Shown one piece after another: positions 22,033 to 33,800 of a stretch of 64,000 nt of DNA. Origin of the DNA: Bursaphelenchus xylophilus (taxonomy: Eukaryota; Nematoda; Chromadorea; Rhabditida; Aphelenchoididae); contig CAJFCV020000004.1 in the NCBI GenBank assembly GCA_904066235.2, positions 5,332,001 to 5,396,000 of the forward strand, given 5' to 3'. The notes under the pieces are model-generated. The model had not been told where the DNA came from and searched no databases. It saw only the letters and a list, made by a program, of their open reading frames with translations. The position numbers and the translations under genes are program-made. Position 1 is the first letter of the stretch. Every line of letters starts with the position of its first letter.

Positions 22033-23320
22033 ATGCCACTGAAATGGGGAATCATTGGATGTGGCCAGATCTCTCACGACTTTGTGAGAGCTCTGCGACT
22101 CTCCAAGGAGAATCATAGGGTAATCTAGGGCGTAAGGGTATTACAGTAACATTGCTTTAGGTGGTTGCCGCTGCCGCGAGATCGCTGGAGAAATCGGAGA
22201 ATTTTTTGAAAAAATTGGAAATCAAGAATGCCCAGGCCTACGGAGATTATGCCCAGCTTTGCGAGGATGGCAATGTTGGTATGTTGGTTATGCCTTTATG
22301 TATTCTCATAGATATTGTCTACATTGGATTGTTGAATGACGCCCATATTACCTGGGCTTTAAAGGCAATGGAAGCCGGGAAACATGTCTTGAGTGAGAAA
22401 CCGCTTGGAGTTAATGCTAAGCAGGTCAAACAGATGATCGACAAGTCTAGACAGACCAAAAAGTTTTTGATGGAGGTGATTTAATTTCATTTTTGGTTCA
22501 AATATCTTCTTGTAAGCCTAAAATAAAGTCTAAAGATGTCTTAAATTATTTTTTTCTTCAGGCTGCCTGGTCCCGCTATTTTCCGGCCTGGTTGGAGATC
22601 AAGGAGAAGATCAGGAAAGAAGAATACGGCAAGTTGAAGGTTGTGGACATCAGCTTTGGCCAAGCTCTGCCAGATTCTCGGAGGGATACCACCAAAGGAG
22701 AGACCCCCTTATATGACATTGGAATCTATACAGTAATGCTCGCTTTATATGCATTCGGAGATCAGAAACCTGAGAAAGTGAACGCTGTTGGAAAGGTTAA
22801 TGAAAGAGGAGTTGATCAATGGGGAAACATTACTTTGCAATTCGGAGAAGACAGACATGCTATCCTATATTATAACGGGAATACTAAGCTTCTCAACCAG
22901 GCTACCTTGTCTTTTGAAAAGGGAAATATTACTGTAAGTTAATTGACAACCAAATATAATATTATTTGCTTAGATCCCTGAGTACTTTTGGGCTCCCCTG
23001 GAATATTTCGAAGTAAAGGGAGAGCTGACTCCATCAGATCCAGCCAAAAAAAGGTTCTCCCATCCCTTGTCAGACGACGATAGTAAATACAATTTCATTA
23101 ACAGTGCCGGATTGCATTTCGAAGCCGATCATCTATACAAAAGAATTAAAGAAGGTAATTGGAATAGACTATTACGCATACTATAGAAGTGAAGTTGATT
23201 ACTCATATGATTTTAGGTCAGATCGAAAGTGACATAATGAGTCATGAGAACTCTCTGAATCTCCACGAAACGTTGGATCGAATCCGAAAAGAATTGGGGG
23301 TCTCTTTCCCTCAGGACTGA
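22033..23320 (+). CDS. Dihydrodiol dehydrogenase-like oxidoreductase, copy 2
   Basis: Tandem paralogue of the gene at 17987. Six exons (22033-22119, 22161-22278, 22312-22475, 22562-22933, 22974-23154, 23217-23320) encode 341 aa. Seen: Rossmann motif WGIIGCGQISHDFVRAL, SEKPLGVNAKQ with the expected catalytic Lys, EAAWSRYFPAW, PLYDIGIYTV and the C-terminus LGVSFPQD. Exon phases and four of the six exon lengths are identical to copy 1, showing duplication after the introns were in place. Intron 2 (22279-22311) is only 33 nt. Copy 1 and copy 2 differ in many residues, so the duplication is not recent and the two may differ in substrate. Confidence 0.92.
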
Positions 23321-24402
23321 ATTTACAATCCCATATTTATTTATTATATTTGAAACTGTTTCAAAATAAAAGCCCTGTACGGTTTTCCCTCAGACAAAAG
23401 CGGAATTGCGGGTGTCTGACTCACTCCGAGGATTCAGTTGCTAAGCGCTTTTTCCCATTATTTTTTAAGTTCCGGCCCCTCTAAACCCTCAAAACGGAGT
23501 CGAGAGGTCATCCGGGAGGTGAGGAAGAGAGGGGTCATCTTCATTTGGCTAAGGAAAGAAGAAATGGGGATATTAAATATTGCGGGGCGAGAGATTTCTA
23601 ATTTGAGTTAGGAGTTAAATTGTTTGATTTGACAAGGGAAAGTTTTGTTCAAAGGTTCTGAGGCTTGTAGAACATAAGACAATTCTTCTAAGCGAGTGTT
23701 AAGTAACCTGATATCCCCTATTGCGTTGATTTTCCTTGAAAGAGTCTTAATATTACTTAATAACTTGAACCAATTCCCTTTTGACATCAAATTCTAGTAG
23801 TTGCGCAATTCAAAAGATCCTGAATTTCTTTCTTTTGAAGTCCGCATTCTTTTAGATCCAGAAATGGGTCAGAGAAGTCAATCCCTTTTCCCCTCTCCAT
23901 TACCTTCCAAACTTTTTGTAATTTTCATGTATATAAGTTCAGTGACTTCTTTTTATTCCGTTACTTTCTTCTGATCTTATCTTGTAAACAGTTTCTCTCC
24001 TTACTTCACGAATCCTCCCTTTTCTAGTCTCTCTTTTGACGCATTTTGACGTAAATAATAGTTTGATAACAGGTTTGATAAAACTTTTAAAATTCGGTGG
24101 TGTGTTGCAACTTTTGCGATTATTTCCCACGTATGAAAACATTAATCACCTTTCTGTTTCATTTTTTGGATTAAAATCGGGTAAACAGAACATGTTCGGA
24201 TCGTAATGTTTACTTAATCCATACAAATTTCAGTAACTGGACTGTCGAGATGATTATTTGAATTCCTGTTGCTTTATCATGGTGTCATCGTTATATGAGC
24301 AGTTGTGGAACCATACGTATTGGTGGGTTTTGTGATGACTTTCGACTGGAAAATTTGATAGACAGTAGAGGAAAATGGCGTAGCTTTGTGGAGGCGTTAG
24401 GA
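23321..24402. other. Intergenic region after dehydrogenase 2
   Basis: AATAAA at 23366 probably ends copy 2. The rest is AT-rich with no recognisable gene or RNA. Confidence 0.55.
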
Positions 24403-25393
24403 GACTGAACCCCCCATGACTGAACCCCCCTGACTGAACCCCCCTGACTGAACCCCCCTGACTGAACCCCCCTGACTGAACCCCCCAACCCCTCAGAAAG
24501 GAACCCCCCTGACTGAACCCCCCAAGATCGAACCCCCCCTGACTGAACCCCCCTCTAAAGCGAAATTTCGGGCACCCCCGATGGGGGGACGGCCAAAGTG
24601 AAATAATCTAGCCAAATCGAATAAATTATGGCCATGGTGCAAAAATATGGCCAAATTGAAAAGATTTGGCCAGATCGGGAAAAAATTTTACAACCGTGAA
24701 AAAAGTGTGGCCAAGCAGGAAAAGCGTTTGGCCAATACAAAAAATGTGGCCAAAGTGAAAAAATGTGGCCAAAGTGAAAAAAATGTGGCCAAATTAAAAT
24801 TTTTTGAAATTTTTTTGCTGGCTCTCGGTCACAAAAAATGTGACCAGGCAGGAAAAGCGTTTGGCCACGATGAAAAGATGTGGCCAAAGGGAAAAATGTG
24901 GCCAAATTAAAATTTTTTGAAATTTATTTGGCCACATTTTTTCCCACTTGGCCACATTTTTTTCAATTTGGCCGCATTTTTTTCAATTTCGCCACATTTT
25001 TTTCAATTTGGCCACATTTTTTTCCACTTGGCCACATTTTTTTCTATTTGGCCACATTTTTTTCAATTTGGCCGCATTTTTTTCAATTTGGCCACATTTT
25101 TTTCAATTTGGCCACATTTTTTTCCACTTGGCCACATTTTTTTCAATTTGGCCACATTTTTTTCAACTTGGCCACATTTTTTTCCACTTGGCCACATTTT
25201 TTTCAATTTGGCCACATTTTTTTCAATTTGGCCATATTTTAGCAGAACGCCAAGGTTTATTCAATTTGGGGGGTTCAGTCAGGGGGGGTTCCCTCGAACA
25301 GGGGTGAGGGGTTCAGTCAGGGGGGTCCAGTCATTGGGGGGTTCAGTCAGGGGGGTTCAGTCAGGGGGGTTCAGTCATGGGGGGTTCAGTCAG
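24403..25393. mobile_element. Fold-back element built from tandem repeats in inverted arms
   Basis: The left flank is a tandem array of CTGAACCCCCCTGA-type units (24403-24556). It is followed by repeated gtggccaaa(g/t)tgaaaaaa units (about 24590-24905). After a centre near 24910-24930 the same motifs occur in inverse: about seventeen copies of ttggccacatttttttcaa (24927-25245), then tandem GGGGGGTTCAGTCA units (25262-25393). Long inverted repeats made of short tandem repeats are the hallmark of fold-back transposons such as Drosophila FB. No clear target duplication is found. The long Phe/His/Ala-rich open frames here are translations of the repeat, not genes. Confidence 0.75.
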
Positions 25394-25731
25394 GCATTCT
25401 TGTGGAGGTCATTTTTAATTAATAAGAAGGCAGTCTTCGAGGGACAAACCCCGGACTTTCTTCAAGTTCGATTTGCGTCTAGACGACGAACTAGGTTCTT
25501 GATTTTTTATAAGCACAACCATGTTATTTTATCCATTGAAGACGGAACGTCGTCGATTGGGAAATATTTTCCATGCTAATCCTAACTTTGGTAAAATTAC
25601 GGACCAGAAGCGAAAAATTAGAATAATCAGATGTTTTGCAGCCATACAGTGTACCTTAACTCCACGTTCTGAAACGTTGTAGAAATTTACATGCAGCAAA
25701 AAAAGTAGTTTTAAGTGTCTGCAATCATCTA

Positions 25732-26611
25732 TTAGGTTGGGGAATAAGTCCGCAACGATTTCTTTATTGCTTCGTCCTGCAACGATTGTTTGTTGTTTGG
25801 AAAAGTTTATATATGCATTCGAAAGAGTTCTGTCTCCTCTACAAAACTGTGTTTTTAGTTTTTTTTTGAAAATTTAATTTTTAATTATTTTTTGGGCTTA
25901 AAAGTGAACCATCTAGGAGGCAAAAATTTGCGTTTTCGACACCTGCTTCTTTCGCCGAGCAGCACGTGGACGCAAACGGCGGTCTTTGTATCGAATCATC
26001 ATCGGGGATGAAAATGGTGTCTGTACGTCAATATAAAGCAAAATGTTGACTGTTTCCTGGAGTGGGTGGCCCCAGGGGACAGTCAAGCAAGATCCCCACC
26101 CAAAAAGGCCATGATCTGCATTTGGGGGGACTGGGAAGGCATGGTGCATTGGGACATGCCTCAAAAGAACGCCACTGTCAACAAGGAGCTCTATGATGCC
26201 CAACTACACCTCGAAAATGGGGCTATTCGACTGAAATCAAGGCCAAGTCACCTTGCTCCACGAGTCATCTTGCTCTCATGTTGCACAAGTCGTCAAAACC
26301 GCACTCCATGACTTCGAATGGGAGGTTATTTAGCATCCACCATACTCTCGGACCTTGCGCCAACCGATTACCACCTTTTCCGCTTTCTGTCAAACCAAAT
26401 CCGAGGTGAAAAATTCGATGGCGAAGAGGACCTCAAAAACTTTTTAAGCCCCAAAAATTATAAAAAATTAAATTTCCAAAAAAAACTAAAAACACAGTTT
26501 TGTAGAGGAGAAAAAACTGTATCAAATAATATATATAACCTTTGCCAAACAACAAACAATCCTTACAAAACAAAACAATAAAAAGCTCTACGAACTTATT
26601 CCCCAACCTAA
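25732..26611 (+). mobile_element. Degenerate mariner transposon
   Basis: Classic mariner ends: TTAGGTTGGGGAATAAGT on the left and CTTATTCCCCAACCTAA on the right, inside a TA duplication (25730-25731 and 26612-26613). At 880 bp it is shorter than the usual 1.2-1.3 kb. Remnants of transposase read on the plus strand in different frames: LYRIIIGDENGVC, KAMICIWGDWEGMVHWDMPQ, KNATVNKELYDAQLH and LAPTDYHLFRFL. Frameshifts and lost sequence (the N-terminal DNA-binding part is missing) make it inactive. Confidence 0.9.
25918..26450 (+). pseudogene. Broken mariner transposase
   Basis: The catalytic-domain remnant of the mariner listed separately. Blocks around each DDD-triad region can be recognised (IIIGDENG; the LAPTDYHLF block after the last catalytic Asp), but they lie in different frames with in-frame stops. 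The N-terminal helix-turn-helix part is absent. Confidence 0.8.
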
Positions 26612-26650
26612 TATCTCAGAAATGATGTAACTTTTATTTCATTGTGTAAA

Positions 26651-27783
26651 ATGATTAATTGTGAACCTAGGTTGCCTCGAGTAAACACCTGGTCGGATGT
26701 GCCCACCACCCCATCCCAACTCAAGACTGCCCTGTTTCTAGCCCCTTTTATATTCCTAATCCGAATTTTTGTGGAAGCTTTCATCGGTCTCGGCCTGGGA
26801 AAACTTCTTGGATATCATGATCGTCCCTACTTAGCCTCTGTTTATCGTCATATTTCTGGTGGGTTCTTGAAAAACAGCAGGACCAAGAAGATTCTGGAGA
26901 CTTTCTGGAGATTCGCTGCGTATTCCTTCTTCTTTTTGTTCGGCGTCTTCGCTTTATATGACAAACCCTGGCTATACGACGTGACGCAAGGCTTCATTGC
27001 ATATCCCAAACATCCAGTTGACGATGTTATTTTCTGGTATTACATGATGGAATGCAGTTTCTACTTCTCTTTACTGATCGCGGCACCTTTTGATGTTCAA
27101 CGGTCAGATAGTTGGCAGATGTTTGTCCATCATCTGATTACAATTGGGCTCCTTTCCTTTAGTTGGACCATCAATTTTGTTAGAATTGGAACGTTAATTC
27201 TAATCTCCCATGATCTCAACGATATCTTCTTAGAGCTTTGCAAATTGGTGCGATATCGACGGAGGTATCCGAATCTGAGCAACGGACTGTTTGTCGTTTT
27301 TCTAATATCGTAAGTTCATACTGAACAAGCAAAAAGATAAATTTTTTGTGCTTTAAAATTGAAAGGGAATCTTTATTTTGTAAACTTATGCAGACTTTTC
27401 TTCCGAACCCATCATTTGCAGTCCCATTTCCGGCTATTTGACGCAATTCTACTGTGGTTAACCGCATTCTTTTCAGATGGATCGCCTCCCGCTTAATCTA
27501 CTTCCCCATTTTCGTAGTTTACACGGGTATTGTGGAGGGGCCGGCCCTTATCCAACCCGATTACGAGGTCTTCGACTTTTCCCAGAAACCCTACGCTCCA
27601 AGGATAATCCTGATCCTCTTGATCGGCCTCATGTTATTGCATATCTTCTGGACAGTCCTTATTTTAAAGATTGTTTTCAAAGCACTTCAAGAAGGAGAGG
27701 CTTCTGATATTCGATCAGATTCTGAAGAAACGGACAGTGAGGATGATCGAAATGCCAACAAAAAGGTTAAAAAATATCAATAA
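26651..27783 (+). CDS. Ceramide synthase (TLC / Lag1 domain)
   Basis: Two exons (26651-27309 and 27477-27783; phase 2 then 1) encode 321 aa. Ceramide synthases N-acylate sphinganine in the ER membrane. The Lag1 motif is intact: HHLITIGLLSFSWTINFVRI followed by GTLILISHDLNDIFLELCK, with the HH and HD pairs needed for catalysis. Several membrane segments are visible (ALFLAPFIFLIRIFVEAFIG; FWRFAAYSFFFLFGVFAL; ILILLIGLMLLHIFWTVLIL). The C-terminal tail is acidic and Ser-rich (SDIRSDSEETDSEDD), typical of the family and a likely CK2 target. There is no homeobox-like domain. It corresponds to the C. elegans hyl/lagr group; which member cannot be told by eye. A mariner ends 40 bp upstream. Confidence 0.92.
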
Positions 27784-28727
27784 GGTCATGGATATTGTGT
27801 TGGAAAACTTGTGTATAAACTTTTAAGACTGCGCTCTTGACTTCTTTTAAGGGTTTAAGAATAAAAATTAAAGTATAAATTTTAATCTCTGCATATAAGA
27901 GCGAAGGAATAAGAATTAATGTTACATATTACAAAATGTTTTGTGCCAATTCTCGACAAAGCCGTACCAATTCTAAAATGCCTCAGGCAATACAAAATTT
28001 GCGGGTCCTTGGAATTGGAAATGGCCTATAAATAATGTATAAATCAATGGGAGAATTTGGATACGTATCCATCGAATCTGTGTCTTATCACGTATCTCCC
28101 AAATATTATTTCTTAAGACGTCTTTCCACGTGTATCCCCCGTCTTTCATCATCATAATCCCAAATATGCATGGATAAATGGGTTGAATGACGGGGGCTAA
28201 TCTAAATTTGTTTTCGAAGTTTTCCCTCCGACGATCCCTCGCTTAATATAAGTCCAATTACAAGATGTCTGCGATCGATTAATCCGAGAGTAAGTCAATT
28301 ATAAAATTTTGAAATTTTTTATTGTTTCCAATATTCAAACACCCGTCATTTGGCTGGCATTACAAAGAAAAAACCCGGAATCTGATAGCATGGTTCTTAA
28401 ATAGTTGTGAGCAAGAGGAAGAATACCCGTGAATGAGCGAGGAGATCTAGATATACACATGATGTAACATAAATATGGGATACCCAATAAATAATATATT
28501 TCAAACAGGTGTTGGCAGAGAGACCAGAAGATCTAAAGTACAAGTTGGGTACTGAATACGAAGGCAGTGACATTTCCTTCCGATTATCGAAAGAAACCTT
28601 TCAATAGTCCGTGCACACGTCATCAAAGATTCGATGGAATGACGATCATTTTGTCCTCATCTTCTTTGTTCTAGATACCACATAACGTCTTTGTTGGATC
28701 GACCGGAGACCATTTTACTAGGAGCTT
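27784..28727. other. Convergent 3' region between ceramide synthase and GPCR
   Basis: Both genes end towards this region. AATAAA at about 27860 fits the ceramide synthase. No coding sequence is recognised. Confidence 0.55.
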
Positions 28728-30898
28728 TCAGTAACTTCTGAAGCTGCTGTTTCTGTCGGTTAAGACTTTCTTGAAGGCTGACCGGAAGTCGCGACTGAAG
28801 GCAGCGTATAACAAAGGGTTCAACGCGGAGTTGGCGTAGCCCAGCCAGAAGGCCAAGGTAAACATCCATGGGGGCACACAAATCCCGACCGGACATGTTT
28901 CGAAGGCCTGCAAACAACAATATCAGATTATCCCAATTTCGGGCTAAAATGGATTACAACAAACGCCGGCAACTACGTCAATCAATTCCATCGAAATAAG
29001 AAAGGAAAGACCTCGTGTTAACCACTTTTTATCTACGATTCTACTCTTAGTATAACAAAGAGGGAGCTTAAGTAAAGAGAAAGGTCGCTAATCTAAAGGA
29101 TAATATGGCCGGTCATGCGGATATTGAGGTCGAATACTAAACCCTTACCTGCAAGATGTAGATAATTGTAAACGGAAGCCAGCAGACGGTGAAACAGCCA
29201 ACCACCACTCCAATAGTTCTGGCAACTCTCAACTCGGTCCTTAAAGAGATTCTGTTCAGTTGGAGCATGGGATACAAAAGAAGACGTTCACTCTGCTTCT
29301 TGGAGGGTTTCTTGCCGGCAATCAGGGATGTGATCACAGCTGGATACCACACATTATCCACGGACTTCTGAATAACAGATTGACATGGGTAGAGCGTTGC
29401 GGGAGTAGAATGACAAGCTGGCTGACTCTCCATAGAATAGTAAGACACTCGATCCGCCTCGACGATGGCTTGTTTCCGATCCATCAGATTGGTTTTCTTC
29501 ATCTTCTGAATCCATGTGGCCTTAGGGTCCATGTTATCTCCGACAAGAAGAGCGCCAGTGTCAGTGGAGGCCAGAGACATGGTATCTCTGTCCAGACTGA
29601 ATCCGAAGTCAAACGTCGTCTTCCTGGTTGGAGGGCCGGAGGGTCTTGGGCGAGTAACGGACTGATTCTGATGCATCACGGACACCTTCTTCACAGAGCC
29701 CACGCTCATCGAGACTGACCGCTGACCCGGGGTTACAGAGACCACTTCAGTCAACGCCTGAAATATCAAAAAGTCATTCTTCAAACAGCAATTATTACTA
29801 CCTTAAAGAATGATATATTCAGAGAAAATTTACATGACAGTAAATTACTGTCATGTGTGAAGCGAGTTCAATTATTTCCCGTCATTCGCTACGGTTTTAA
29901 ACCCTCCGTTTAGCGCAAAAAAAGAGATGTAGAAAAAAGATTACTTACACGACTACAAACACTGCTCTTGGCACCTCCGCGATGAACTCTCATCCACGAA
30001 TTGTTGTCATCGTTACAGTAATTCCCGGAAGATGGAGCAGGAGTACCATTTGACTTGATCTTGGTCAATTTGGTAGAGTCATTAACTGTATGGAAGATGG
30101 AGAGATTCAGGCCAATCATTAAGAACATCGGCAAAACGAAAGAAACAAAGGCCGAGAAGAGGATGTACAAGTTGTTGGAGGTCATGGGAGTACATTCTCC
30201 TTGGCCCGGCACCACTTTAGTGTTAATCCCGGACCAATTCCCATGAATCGAAGGATCGATCTGGCCGAAATGATCGTAGACCAAAGGGGGAAAGGCCAAG
30301 GCCGCTGAGATCAGCCAGACAACAGCAATTGTGATCTTGGTCATCCGATTCGACGAGATAAATCTATATTTGATAGGCTGTCTGACAGCCATATATCGGT
30401 CGAAACTGATGGCCAGAAGATTGTAGATGCTGGCCGTGCTGAACAACACATCCAACGCTAGCCAGGTCTTGCACCAGACGGCGCCGAACATCCAGGAATC
30501 CGAGTATTCCTATAACGGAGATTAATTTATTATGCGAAGAAAACATTTTAGACGCCAACTACTGTAATTGGAGACTAGACATGTACATGTTGATGTTTTT
30601 AGTGTACAAGCAATGCAAGTCCCCGCACTATACATTCCTACGCAATTGAGCGAACAAAAACAAAAAAGTTTAGAGTTGGGATGACTTGAAAGATTATCTG
30701 AAAACGTACCTGGAAAATGCTGAAAGGCAGGACAATTACCCCGAGGGCAAAGTCGGAGACTGTGAGTGATAACACGATGAAGTTGGTGGAGGTGTGAAGG
30801 GACTTCTGACTGATCAGAATGTACAAAACAAACACGTTGCCGCAGACAACGAGCAGGTTCACCACCCCCAAACAGACCGCCACCCCGAAGGGTGTCAT
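28728..30898 (-). CDS. Biogenic-amine-type G protein-coupled receptor
   Basis: Class A GPCR of the dopamine/tyramine/octopamine-like group. Four phase-0 exons (30710-30898, 29949-30509, 29149-29757, 28728-28907) encode 512 aa. Features: TM1 [19 protein letters not shown]2 [19 protein letters not shown]3 with the amine-binding Asp in [15 protein letters not shown], then DRY; TM5 [16 protein letters not shown]; a long third loop of about 200 residues; TM6 [14 protein letters not shown]7 [12 protein letters not shown]; and a short tail. The ligand cannot be assigned. The ATG at 30898 sits 5 nt after a tttcag acceptor and leaves almost no extracellular N-terminus, so either trans-splicing occurs here or upstream exons lie in the 7.5-kb region to the right. 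Confidence 0.88.
29832..29856. repeat. Perfect 12-bp inverted repeat in GPCR intron
   Basis: ACATGACAGTAA, one base, then TTACTGTCATGT. It lies in the intron between exons 2 and 3. Could form a small hairpin in RNA or bind a dimeric factor; no known site is recognised. Confidence 0.6.
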
Positions 30899-33800
30899 TG
30901 TTCTGAAATACGACTGAATTATTGGAGATTGAATAAGATAAACGCGCAAAAACATTCAAAAAGATATTCGAAATAAAGTGCAAAACCAACAACCAGTGGG
31001 CAGAGAGCGAGTTGTTCGTTCTTCGAGAGGGATAAACTCGTTTCGAATTCTGGGTTTAAGGTCAAAACATGACAAATTGTACCGACCCGTTGACAGTCGA
31101 ATACCTAACAACGCACCGTGCCGCAGGGCCCGGTCCAGGTGCAAACCCAAAGACTTCTACCGGGAATCCCCTCAGGGCCTGACGCAATCCCCACTTTCAG
31201 ACCTCGAAAATCTGTTTCCTGTCCATTAATTATTTGGCCCGGGGGGTGGGGATTCTGCGCCCGGAGGGGAGGGGAGGGGGCGAGATCTCGGGGATCCAAA
31301 TCCCCTAATCAAGGGATTTCCGTCTAGTGGATATCTGGATATACTGTGTGTTACATCCATTAATCCCTTCAGGAAGAATGTAATGATAAAGATTTTGACA
31401 ATTGCATGAGACATGTCAGGATAAGCGACTGGAGTGGGCGCTCGTTTAGATTACTTAGAGCAGTAATTCCACTTAAAAGATTATAAATAATAAAAATACA
31501 TTAGAGCAAATTAATTAAACGGATATCTGGGATTGTTTAGGAGAACTCCTTACCACTTAAAGCCCCTGTTATCAGAAGGACCCGTCCATTATGTCCTTGA
31601 CGGGCAAATACACAGAATATTATACAAGTCTACACCGACTATGAAGTGGGATTGAGAACATGCTAAATATATAATAAGATATCAAATAAGACCACCCAAA
31701 GCACGGGGAACCTCTCTCTGACAGGAAAATAGAGACGTTCAGGGGAAAGGAGATGAACAAGGACATCACCATGGACATGAACATGTAGACATGACCTTCT
31801 TGAAATGGATTACATTTGACTGAAGGAAATAGACGGACATCTTGGCCAACTGGACTTGATTAGGCCACAGATGGGTTCGTTAGGGGATTCAGAAAAACTC
31901 CCGCTTACAATTCCAGATAAATTAAACAGTAGGATCCAGGAGAAACGTGAGAGAAATAATTATCCAGAAATTCAAAGGATTTTTTTAATCGAGTGGAGGC
32001 GGAAGAAAGAGCCCAAAGCTATGCGAATACACATTGCCAAAGAATTACTGAATCAAGCTGCAAAGGAAAACAATTCAGCGCAAGAGGGGGACAATGGCAT
32101 GTGAAATTCATTCATGGCTTAGCGTCACGGAGATTATAAGTTCATTCGAGTCATCTCCCCGCAAATGACCCGAGTTTAATCAAATACAAACACATAGCTA
32201 GCCATGTGTATCATTTACACAAACTAAACACTTTAAAACGAAATATCAACCACTTCAACCCATACCCATTACACATAAATGCTAGCAACCTCAACTCAAG
32301 AAATCTCGGAAACATTTCAGCCGAATCAAGAACAATGTAAAAATTGAAAATGTCGCCCAAACAAAAGTAACATGCAAGGCGAATACGCAAGCAATTGGCC
32401 ATCACCAAATCTACCCTCAGGGCTTCGAATAGCGCCGCACGTGGAGCCCAAATGTTTTTAAAAATTATTTTAATCTCTTCGGATAAACAAAGTTTAATCA
32501 AGAAAGATTAGATCCCTCGGCGGAAGAAGAAAAGGACCGTAATCGCGATTACCACCAGGATTAACAAGACTAACAACACGTTTTCCCAAAACAAAATGTA
32601 AATACGGAACAATGGAATGGAGATGAGGTTTAACAATGAACAGATGCATCTATAAGCAAAGGAAAATACTACATCTTGCAAAGAAACTGCTAAGTGGTAC
32701 ATAGTTGTAAGAGTAGGGTTTAATAAGAAATCACAAAAACTGCGTAAATGCATACAAGGCATGAGAATAAACGGTCGACAATCAAAAGGTATAAGAATTA
32801 CACAAAAATATCCGGTGCAGGCGAGAAAAAGAGAATAAATTCTGGGGAGTGACAAAGGTATAATTCATCAAGAAAAGAGTTGATCAACCATAGTAAGCTT
32901 ACATACATATTATATCAAATAGTAATATGCTAAAGTAGTAGTGTGCTCTCCCACAGAATCTCTGATATTTCCCATAGAAAACAAAAGTACAAAAATTGGA
33001 GAGACAGAATTGCCAAATGAGTTATGGTCAATTAGCCTGAGGCTATTGACGTGTCGAAAACTTTCGGAATCCCAAATTAACAACAAAAACGGGCCGAATT
33101 ACAATGAGACGGACATAAACAGTGCCTCAACATCCAGCAAGCACAGCCGGTGTTTATTTGCATAAACAGTAATGCCACTGGTAGAACTGTTACTTCTGAA
33201 AATATCAAACTCGGAAGTATATACAACTAAAAATACTGCACAGAGTAAATAAACATGCAAATGAATGTTATCTGACCCTTATATGACGTCCCCTTTTCCT
33301 TTCCCACCTCCCCCACTACAGGTGGAACTAAATGCACACCTATAGGCCCTCAAGCCATTATTACTCAAACTCTGGATCCCCTGAGGCCATTTGAGATACG
33401 AAAGAACTTTGCAACGAAAAGAGAATCTGCCAGAAATAGAAATGTTCTAAAATAAGTATCAGAGTACGATTACATAAATGCTGAACACCAAGAAGAGGGT
33501 TGGAGTTGTAAGAGCCTACAATTATGTAAATTAATTTGAGTTCCGTTGATCTCCTCAAGTGTAATATCCCCAGCCCACGTATTATTATCTTTTTATTAAG
33601 CGGATGATTAATGAGCGTGAGAATACAACTGTAAACGCAACGCAAATGTAAAGCAAATGTTCCCAGAGAGTGGCTTCCTTATTTTTCCCGGAATTTATTA
33701 GCCAAATTTATACATCCGGTTTTAACGAATAAAAAAGTTTTTACATCACTACGATGTGGCCATGAGCACAACATCTTGGCCCTAATTGGGAGTCGGCGCG

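Noticed and set aside
24880..25579. Long open frames rich in Phe, His and Ala
   Set aside because: They are translations of the ttggccacattttttt tandem repeat in the fold-back element, present in several frames at once; no protein family.
31856..32104. 82-aa plus-strand frame rich in charged residues
   Set aside because: No recognisable family, no splice signals around it, and it lies in a region otherwise without coding features.
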